The notes beneath the pieces are model-generated. The model was not told where the DNA came from. It saw only the letters and a list, made by a program, of their open reading frames with translations, and searched no databases. From positions 1-10,573 of the forward strand of contig JBDSEG010000378.1 of assembly GCA_039920165.1 (NCBI GenBank): 10,573 bases of DNA. Direction: 5' to 3'. Each line of letters opens with the position of its first letter. Position 1 is the first letter of the stretch. The position numbers and the translations under genes are program-made. Below are positions 1 through 5,244 of this stretch, in pieces. The DNA is from JBDSEG01 sp039920165. Lineage in GTDB: Bacteria; Pseudomonadota; Gammaproteobacteria; Burkholderiales; Burkholderiaceae_C.

Positions 1-375
1 TTCCTCGGCCGCGGCGCGCGCTACCGCCATGCTCACCGCCAGCGTCGCATTCGCGCCCAGGCGGCTCTTGTTGTCGGTGCCGTCGAGTTCGATCAGCGTC
101 TTGTCGAGAAAGGCCTGCTCGCTCGCATCCAGGCCAAGTACGGCCTCGCTGATCTCGCGGTTGACGTGACCCACCGCGCGCAGGACGCCCTTGCCGCCGT
201 AGCGCGCCGAGTCGCCGTCGCGCAGCTCGATCGCCTCGCGCGAGCCGGTCGATGCGCCTGACGGCACGGCGGCGCGGCCCATGGTGCCCGACTCGAGCAG
301 GACGTCGCACTCGACCGTGGGATTGCCGCGACTGTCGAGAATCTCGCGGCCGACGATGTCGACGATGGCGCTCAT
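1..375 (-). CDS. eno: Enolase, N-terminal part (cut by window edge)
   Basis: Enolase (phosphopyruvate hydratase) interconverts 2-phosphoglycerate and phosphoenolpyruvate in the cytoplasm and is commonly part of the RNA degradosome. The 125 visible codons begin MSAIVDIVGREILDSRGNPT and cover the N-terminal alpha+beta domain. The mobile active-site loop PSGASTG is at residues 38-44, with Ser42 at the position that binds Mg2+ in the family, and the conserved KSRLGANA block is at 103-110. The start ATG (373-375) has a good ribosome binding site, AAAGGAAA (378-385 on the minus strand). It lies 26 bases downstream of the DUF1330 gene on the same strand and looks like part of the pyrG-kdsA operon. 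Its product, phosphoenolpyruvate, is a KdsA substrate. The catalytic barrel lies beyond position 1. Identification is secure. Confidence 0.97.
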   Translation of the reverse strand, partial: MSAIVDIVGREILDSRGNPTVECDVLLESGTMGRAAVPSGASTGSREAIELRDGDSARYGGKGVLRAVGHVNREISEAVLGLDASEQAFLDKTLIELDGTDNKSRLGANATLAVSMAVARAAAEE

Positions 376-401
376 GGTTTCCTTTGTTCTGGGGGTTTCG
401 A

Positions 402-707
402 TCAGAGCGGGGCGGGCACGCCTTCGGCCAGGATCATGTTGAAGAATTCGGTCGCGCCGGCGCGTTTCGCGCGCGCGGCGCGGTACATCTCGCCGTCGTA
501 AAACGCCTTGGCCTGCTCATAACTCGGAAAGCGCAGCATCGCGACCCGCGCCGCCTGCCAGTCGCCTTCCAGCGTCTCGTGCTTTCCCCCGCGCACCAGA
601 TACTCGCCTCCGGCCGCCTTCACTGCGGCGGGCGCGCTGGCCATGTACTGCTTGTATTGCTCCGGGTCGGAGATCTTCATGTCGACGATGATGTAGGCAG
701 CGGGCAT
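402..707 (-). CDS. DUF1330 small protein
   Basis: This 101-residue protein begins MPAAYIIVDMKISDPEQYKQ and matches the DUF1330 family in length and pattern: a first strand 'AYIIVDM', 'DPEQYKQYM' opening helix 1, 'GGEYLVRGG' in the middle and 'PSYEQAKAFYDGEMY' near residues 66-80. The family is expected to adopt a dimeric ferredoxin-like alpha-beta barrel fold. Its function is unknown. There is no signal peptide or membrane segment, so it should be cytosolic. A longer in-frame start exists at 737, but it would overlap the end of kdsA. The ATG at 707 has GGAG six bases upstream and clears the kdsA stop by 16 bases, so I prefer it. It sits between kdsA and eno, an arrangement I recall from other Betaproteobacteria, so it is probably co-transcribed with them. 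Whether it acts in their pathways is not shown. Confidence 0.9.
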   Translation of the reverse strand: MPAAYIIVDMKISDPEQYKQYMASAPAAVKAAGGEYLVRGGKHETLEGDWQAARVAMLRFPSYEQAKAFYDGEMYRAARAKRAGATEFFNMILAEGVPAPL

Positions 708-713
708 GGCAAT

Positions 714-717
714 CTCC
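714..717 (-). promoter_or_regulatory. Ribosome binding site of the DUF1330 gene
   Basis: GGAG on the minus strand lies six bases before the ATG at 707. It decides the start in favour of 707 over the in-frame ATG at 737, which would lie inside kdsA. Confidence 0.7.
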
Positions 718-723
718 GGTGGG

Positions 724-1578
724 TCACTCGAAATCATTTTCGAGCAGCGGCTGCGACTTGACCACGCGGTCGAGCGCGAGCAGCTGTTCGAGCAGGGCCT
801 TCATGTGCTTGAGCGGCACCGCATTCGGGCCGTCCGACAGCGCCTTGGCGGGATCGGGATGGGTCTCCATGAAGATTCCCGCCACGCCGGCCGCAATGGC
901 CGCCCGCGCCAGCACCGGAACGAATTCGCGCTGACCGCCGCTGCTCGTTCCCTGCCCGCCGGGCAGCTGAACCGAATGGGTCGCATCGAAGACGACTGGC
1001 GCCTTCGTCTCGCGCATGATCGCGAGGCTGCGCATGTCGGAGACGAGGTTGTTGTAGCCGAAGCACGCGCCGCGCTCGCAGGCCATGAACATATCTTCGG
1101 CCAGACCCTTCTCGCGTGCCGCGGCACGCGCCTTGTCGATCACGTTCTTCATATCGTGCGGCGCCAGAAACTGGCCCTTCTTGATATTGACCGGCTTGCC
1201 CGACTGCGCGACGGCGCGGATGAAATCAGTTTGCCGGCACAGAAAGGCCGGTGTCTGCAGCGCGTCGACGACGGCGGCCACCTGCGCGATCTGCGACGCG
1301 TCGTGGATATCGGTCAGCACCGGCACCTTCAGTTCGCGCCGGACCTTGGCCAGGATCTCGAGGCCCTTGTCGATGCCCGGTCCGCGGAAGGTCGAACCCG
1401 ACGACCGGTTCGCCTTGTCGAAGCTGCTCTTGAAGATGAAGGGGATGCCGAGCGCCGCCGTCATCTCCCGCAGCTGACCTGCCACGTCCATCTGCAGCTG
1501 CGCGGACTCGATCACGCACGGGCCGGCGATCACGAAGAAGGGCCGGTCGATGCCGACCTCGAAACCACAAAGCTGCAT
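724..1578 (-). CDS. kdsA: KDO-8-phosphate synthase (metal-type)
   Basis: KdsA condenses phosphoenolpyruvate with arabinose 5-phosphate to give 3-deoxy-D-manno-octulosonate 8-phosphate, an early cytosolic step of KDO and lipopolysaccharide synthesis. The protein has 284 residues, the usual length, and starts MQLCGFEVG. Family blocks are clear: KSSFDKANRSSG (50-61), PAFLCRQTDF (110-119), NIKKGQFLAPHDM (131-143), FGYNNLVSDMRSL (173-185) and FMETHPDP (236-243). Cys21 (in IAGPCVIES), His201, Glu238 and Asp249 line up with the metal ligands Cys11, His185, Glu222 and Asp233 of the Aquifex aeolicus enzyme, so this is inferred to be the metal-dependent class rather than the E. coli type, which has Asn at the Cys position. 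The frame stays open upstream into pyrG, but the ATG at 1578 has a strong Shine-Dalgarno and matches the family N-terminus. The pyrG stop overlaps this ATG by one base (TGATG). Confidence 0.96.
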   Translation of the reverse strand: MQLCGFEVGIDRPFFVIAGPCVIESAQLQMDVAGQLREMTAALGIPFIFKSSFDKANRSSGSTFRGPGIDKGLEILAKVRRELKVPVLTDIHDASQIAQVAAVVDALQTPAFLCRQTDFIRAVAQSGKPVNIKKGQFLAPHDMKNVIDKARAAAREKGLAEDMFMACERGACFGYNNLVSDMRSLAIMRETKAPVVFDATHSVQLPGGQGTSSGGQREFVPVLARAAIAAGVAGIFMETHPDPAKALSDGPNAVPLKHMKALLEQLLALDRVVKSQPLLENDFE

Positions 1579-3230
1579 CAGGCGGCCTCCTTTTCGGCCT
1601 GGGTCGTGCGCTGGCGTTCGAGCGCGGCCTTGAGGTAGCTGATGAAAAGCGGATGGCCGTCCCACGGCGTGCTCTTGAATTCGGGGTGGAATTGCACGCC
1701 GACGAACCACGGGTGCTGCGGCTGCGGCAACTCGACGATTTCGGTCAGCTTCTCGCGCTGCGTGATGGCCGAGATGACGAGGCCGGCGCTGCGCAGCCGG
1801 TCGAGGTAATGCTCGTTGGCTTCGTAGCGGTGGCGGTGGCGCTCGTTCACCAATCTGCCGTAGATCTGGTGGGCGAGCGTTCCCGGCGTCACGTCCGAGC
1901 TTTGCGCGCCCAGGCGCATCGTGCCGCCGAGGTCGGAGTTCGCATCGCGCTTTTGCACCGTGCCGTCGCGGTCCTGCCATTCGTCGATGAGGGCGATGAC
2001 CGGATGCGGCGTCTGCGGGTCGAACTCGGTGCTGTTGGCATCCGCCAGGCCGGCGACATGGCGCGCGAATTCGATCGTCGCGACCTGCATACCGAGACAG
2101 ATGCCGAGGTAGGGCAGCTTGTGCTCGCGCGCGAATCGGGCCGCGAGAATCTTGCCTTCGACGCCGCGCTTGCCGAAGCCACCCGGAACCAGGATGGCAT
2201 CAAAGCGGGCGAGCTGCCCGACGTTGTCGTCGTTCAAGGTTTCCGAGTCGACATATTCGATCCGCACCCGAGCGTGGTTGTGGATGCCGGCGTGGCGCAG
2301 CGCCTCGTTGAGCGACTTGTACGAGTCCGACAGCTCGGTATATTTGCCGCACATCGCGATCGTCACCTCGTGCTGCGGGTGCGCAACCTCGTGCACTAGG
2401 CGATCCCAGCGCCGCAGGTCGGCCGACTTGGTCAGCAGCTGCAGCTTCATGCAGATGAGTTCGTCCAGCCGCTGCTCGTGCAGCATGCGCGGCACCTTGT
2501 AGATGGTGTCGACGTCCCACATCGAGATCACGCCCGAAAGGCTGACGTTGGTGAACAGCGAGATCTTGTCGCGCTCGTCGTCGGGCACCTCGCGGTCGGC
2601 GCGGCACAACAGGGCGTCGGGCTGGATGCCGATCTCGCGCAGCTTCTGCACCGTGTGCTGGGTCGGCTTGGTCTTGAGCTCGCCGGCGGCGGCGATCCAC
2701 GGCACGTAGGTCAGGTGCACGAAGGCGGTATTGTTCGGGCCGGCGCGCAGGCTCATCTGGCGCACCGCCTCCAGGAACGGCAGCGATTCGATATCGCCGA
2801 CCGTCCCGCCGATCTCGACGATCGCGACATCGAAATCGGCCGCACCGCGCTTGATGAATTCCTGGATCTCGTTGGTAACGTGCGGAATCACCTGAACCGT
2901 CTTGCCGAGGTAGTCGCCGCGACGTTCCTTCTCGAGCACCGACTTGTAGATCTGGCCCGTTGTGAAATTGTTGCTCCGCTTCATCCGCGTGCCGACGAAG
3001 CGTTCGTAGTGGCCGAGGTCGAGGTCGGTCTCGGCGCCGTCGTCGGTGACGAAGACCTCGCCGTGCTGGAACGGCGACATCGTCCCGGGGTCGACGTTCA
3101 GGTACGGATCGAGCTTGATGAGCGTGACCTTCAGGCCGCGCGACTCGAGGATGGCGCCGAGCGACGCCGACGCGATGCCCTTGCCCAGCGAGGACACCAC
3201 GCCGCCGGTGACAAAGACGAATTTGGTCAT
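1578..3230 (-). CDS. pyrG: CTP synthase (glutamine-hydrolysing)
   Basis: PyrG makes CTP from UTP using ATP and glutamine-derived ammonia, the last step of pyrimidine nucleotide synthesis. The 550-residue protein is full length. The N-terminal synthetase domain starts MTKFVFVTGGVVSSLGKG with the P-loop-like segment at 8-18, followed by DPYLNVDPGTM (41-51) and HGEVFVTDDGAETDLDLGHY (56-75). The C-terminal class I glutamine amidotransferase domain has the nucleophile Cys378 in LGICLGMQ and His515 with Glu517 in FHPEFKSTP. All catalytic residues are present. The ATG at 3230 matches the family N-terminus but has no evident Shine-Dalgarno, and a two-codon ATG-TCA-TGA reading frame overlaps it. The gene leads the kdsA-DUF1330-eno run. 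CTP is also needed to form CMP-KDO, which fits the pairing with kdsA. Confidence 0.98.
   Translation of the reverse strand: MTKFVFVTGGVVSSLGKGIASASLGAILESRGLKVTLIKLDPYLNVDPGTMSPFQHGEVFVTDDGAETDLDLGHYERFVGTRMKRSNNFTTGQIYKSVLEKERRGDYLGKTVQVIPHVTNEIQEFIKRGAADFDVAIVEIGGTVGDIESLPFLEAVRQMSLRAGPNNTAFVHLTYVPWIAAAGELKTKPTQHTVQKLREIGIQPDALLCRADREVPDDERDKISLFTNVSLSGVISMWDVDTIYKVPRMLHEQRLDELICMKLQLLTKSADLRRWDRLVHEVAHPQHEVTIAMCGKYTELSDSYKSLNEALRHAGIHNHARVRIEYVDSETLNDDNVGQLARFDAILVPGGFGKRGVEGKILAARFAREHKLPYLGICLGMQVATIEFARHVAGLADANSTEFDPQTPHPVIALIDEWQDRDGTVQKRDANSDLGGTMRLGAQSSDVTPGTLAHQIYGRLVNERHRHRYEANEHYLDRLRSAGLVISAITQREKLTEIVELPQPQHPWFVGVQFHPEFKSTPWDGHPLFISYLKAALERQRTTQAEKEAA
1586..1594 (-). promoter_or_regulatory. 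Strong ribosome binding site of kdsA
   Basis: AAAAGGAGG on the minus strand is nearly a full anti-16S match and lies seven bases before the kdsA ATG. It is embedded in the last codons of pyrG. It fixes the kdsA start at 1578 and, with the one-base stop/start overlap, points to translational coupling. Confidence 0.85.
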
Positions 3231-3289
3231 GACATGCGGCGTTCGCGAGGCGTCGGCGGCGCGTGCGAATGCTCGGTTGCGAAGTCGGG

Positions 3290-3295
3290 ATTGTA
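3290..3295 (-). promoter_or_regulatory. Possible -10 element upstream of pyrG
   Basis: TACAAT on the minus strand is one mismatch from TATAAT and lies about 60 bases before the pyrG ATG in the 76-base spacer after the hydrolase gene. I find no convincing -35 hexamer at 16-18 bases, so a promoter for the pyrG operon here is only a possibility. Confidence 0.3.
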
Positions 3296-3306
3296 TCGGC
3301 GTGTCG

Positions 3307-4143
3307 TCAGCCGCCCGGTGACCGGGCAGGCACCGGCTCGGGCGTCGAGTCGCGCATCGCGTCGATCAGCCGCAGCACCTGCGCCGCGGTCTCGGCCGGC
3401 CGTTCGAACGGAAACAGGTGGCCGCCTTCGAGCGTGACGACCCGCCCGCGCGCCAGCCGCTCGGTCGCGCGCACGCCGACCTGGCGCACCTCTTCGGACT
3501 CCCTGCCATGAACGAAGGCGAGCGGACAGCGCAGCGGATGGACGCGCAGCACGCGCGCCAGCTGGTGCGGCAGGTTGTTATAGATATCGGTCTCCACCTC
3601 GCGCTCGAAGCTCAGTCGCCGTGCGTTCCCGGCCTCTTCGGTCGCACTCTCGATGTAGTCGCGCAAGACCTCGGGCGCGAATCGCGCGAAAGCCGTCTTC
3701 GATGCGAAGTGAGCATGAGCCGCATCGGCGCTGTCCCAGGTCTGCCGGCGCCGGCGCGAAACGCGCCCGGGCGAGAAACGCTCGGACAACCCGGTCGCCT
3801 TGGCGAACTGCAGCGCACGCGCCTTCCAGCCCGCGACCAGCGGTGAGTCGAGCAGCACCACTCCGCGCGCCAGCTCGGGCCGGCGCGAGGCCGCCATCAG
3901 GCTCAGATAGCCGCCCAGCGAATGCCCGACCAGCCACGCCGGCGCGTTCGCTTCGCGTTCTATGCAGTGGATCAACTGGTCGCGAAGATGTGGCCAGTTG
4001 TTGGTTACCGGGTAGCGCGGATCGTGGCCGTACTTCTCGACCGCGTGCACTGCATATCCCACCGCTCGCCACGCTTCGAACAGCGCGCGGTAGGTGCCGG
4101 CCGGAAAGCCGTTGGCGTGCGAGAAGACGATGACGCGGGACAT
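3307..4143 (-). CDS. Alpha/beta hydrolase
   Basis: This 278-residue cytosolic protein belongs to the alpha/beta hydrolase superfamily; the substrate cannot be told from sequence. It begins MSRVIVFSHANGFPAGTY. 'SHANGF' (8-13) is the oxyanion-hole segment. 'GHSLGG' (73-78) is the nucleophile elbow, with Ser75 as nucleophile. His242 in 'GGHLFPFE' is the expected catalytic base. The acid is not obvious: where the usual 'G-x-x-D' would follow the late strand, the sequence reads 'FVHGRESEEVRQVG' (210-223), so a Glu there, or an acid elsewhere, must serve. An upstream TTG at 4152 is in frame, but the ATG at 4143 fits the family N-terminus better; neither has a strong Shine-Dalgarno. No signal peptide or lid domain stands out. 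It lies 76 bases upstream of pyrG on the same strand, with a 270-base gap from the Anbu gene. Confidence 0.9.
   Translation of the reverse strand: MSRVIVFSHANGFPAGTYRALFEAWRAVGYAVHAVEKYGHDPRYPVTNNWPHLRDQLIHCIEREANAPAWLVGHSLGGYLSLMAASRRPELARGVVLLDSPLVAGWKARALQFAKATGLSERFSPGRVSRRRRQTWDSADAAHAHFASKTAFARFAPEVLRDYIESATEEAGNARRLSFEREVETDIYNNLPHQLARVLRVHPLRCPLAFVHGRESEEVRQVGVRATERLARGRVVTLEGGHLFPFERPAETAAQVLRLIDAMRDSTPEPVPARSPGG
3313..3327. repeat. Inverted repeat at the 3' end of the hydrolase gene
   Basis: GCCCGGT and ACCGGGC form a perfect 7-base inverted repeat around a single central base, in the last codons of the alpha/beta hydrolase gene. In RNA it would fold as about a 5-base-pair GC stem with a 5-base loop. 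No T-run follows on the minus strand, so it is not a typical intrinsic terminator. It could still slow transcription just before pyrG, or be chance in GC-rich coding DNA. Confidence 0.35.
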
Positions 4144-4413
4144 GGGGCGCAAGGGTCAATGCGGTGGCGCGAAAGGGCGTGCGCGCCGGCTCCAGCGAAC
4201 GAACCAGCAGGTGAAGTCGCTCGAGGCGATCGCTAAAGGCATCCCCAGAGAACTCGGCTCGCTCGGACGCATCGACTGCGGGATCCGGGTGTTTGGAATG
4301 GTCAACTCCGCGCCAGGATTCACACGCCACCTTCAACGATCAAGCACTGACCATCTACGCCAACTTGGAAACGTCGCAGCGGCCGCGCAAGACCCGCACC
4401 GATCACAAGGGCG
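4144..4413. other. Non-coding spacer between the Anbu and hydrolase genes
   Basis: This is the longest gene-free stretch in the window. It looks less GC-rich than its flanks. Short open frames cross it on both strands, but none resembles a known family, none has a good ribosome binding site, and those on the minus strand simply run into the hydrolase gene out of frame. I see no clear terminator after the Anbu stop (TAG, 4414-4416) and no convincing -35/-10 pair for the hydrolase gene. It may hold the hydrolase promoter, an untranslated leader, or gene remnants too decayed to recognise. Confidence 0.6.
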
Positions 4414-5244
4414 CTAGACGATCTTTTCGCCCGGGTGCCCGATCTTCTTCATCGTCTCGTAGCGCGCGGACTCGACCATCAGCGGAACGCTGGTCTCGCC
4501 GTCGCCCCACAGCGGGTCTTCGAGTGACTCGAAGACCTGGCGCAGCTTCGAGCCCCAGTTGCTGTGGATCATGTGGAAATACGGATTGGCCTCGTCGATG
4601 CAGACGATCTTCTGCGTTTCGAGCCGGTTGTTCTCGTACACCAGCAGGTCCAGCGGCAAGCCGACCGAGAGGTTCGATTTCAGCGTCGAATCCATCGAGA
4701 CGAGTGCGCACTTGGCGACTTCGTCGAGTGGCGTTGCGGGCGTGATCATGCGGTCGAGCACCGGCTTGCCGTATTTGCTTTCGCCAGCCTGGAAGTAGCA
4801 GGTCTCGCGCGTCGCCTCGATGAAGTTGCCGGCCGAATAGACGTGAAACAGGCGCATCGCCTCGCCATGGATCTGCCCGCCGAAGATCATGGTGGCGTTG
4901 AATTCGTAGCCGGCCAGGCGCAGCGCCTTGCCGTCGCGCTCGTAGATGCGGCGCATCGCGCTGCCGAGCACGCGCGCGGCGTCGAACATGCTGGTGGCGT
5001 TCCAGATGGTGATCGGCTCGCCGTCGGGCGCGGCGTTCTCGATCTGCTCGACCTGCAGGATCTCGCGCACCGATTGCGATACCGACAAGTTGCCGGCCGA
5101 CAGCATCACCATGAAGCGGTCGCCGGGCTTTTCGTAGACGATCATCTTGCGAAAGGTACTGATCGCATCGAGCCCGGCGTTCGTCCGCGAGTCGGACAGA
5201 AAGACCAGGCCGGCATCGACCCGGATGCCCACGCAGTACGTCAT
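4414..5244 (-). CDS. Proteasome-type peptidase, Anbu family
   Basis: This 276-residue protein resembles Anbu, the bacterial 'ancestral beta subunit' relative of proteasome beta subunits and HslV (COG3484). Family members form oligomeric N-terminal-nucleophile assemblies in the cytosol; physiological substrates are not established. It starts MTYCVGIRVDAGLVFLSDSR. Removal of Met would expose Thr1; Asp17 and Lys32 (mature numbering, within SDSRTNAG and TFRKM) fit the Thr-Asp-Lys catalytic set of the fold. Further family-like blocks are 'FNATMIFGGQI' (115-125), 'YSAGNFIEAT' (136-145) and 'SMDSTLKSNLSVG' (183-195). The ATG at 5244 shares four bases with the mutS stop (ATGA), and its Shine-Dalgarno lies inside the last mutS codons, so it is probably translated by coupling with mutS. 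The typical Anbu partners (transglutaminase-like, ATP-grasp and alpha-E genes) are not adjacent. Confidence 0.92.
   Translation of the reverse strand: MTYCVGIRVDAGLVFLSDSRTNAGLDAISTFRKMIVYEKPGDRFMVMLSAGNLSVSQSVREILQVEQIENAAPDGEPITIWNATSMFDAARVLGSAMRRIYERDGKALRLAGYEFNATMIFGGQIHGEAMRLFHVYSAGNFIEATRETCYFQAGESKYGKPVLDRMITPATPLDEVAKCALVSMDSTLKSNLSVGLPLDLLVYENNRLETQKIVCIDEANPYFHMIHSNWGSKLRQVFESLEDPLWGDGETSVPLMVESARYETMKKIGHPGEKIV

Noticed and set aside
724..1980. An extended 418-residue form of KdsA starting inside pyrG.
   Set aside because: The extra N-terminus is an out-of-frame reading of pyrG. The ATG at 1578 has a strong Shine-Dalgarno and the family N-terminus.
4378..4385. GCGGCCGC palindrome near the end of the Anbu gene.
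   Set aside because: An eight-base GC palindrome in GC-rich DNA without a loop or T-run; no reason to call it a terminator or protein site.
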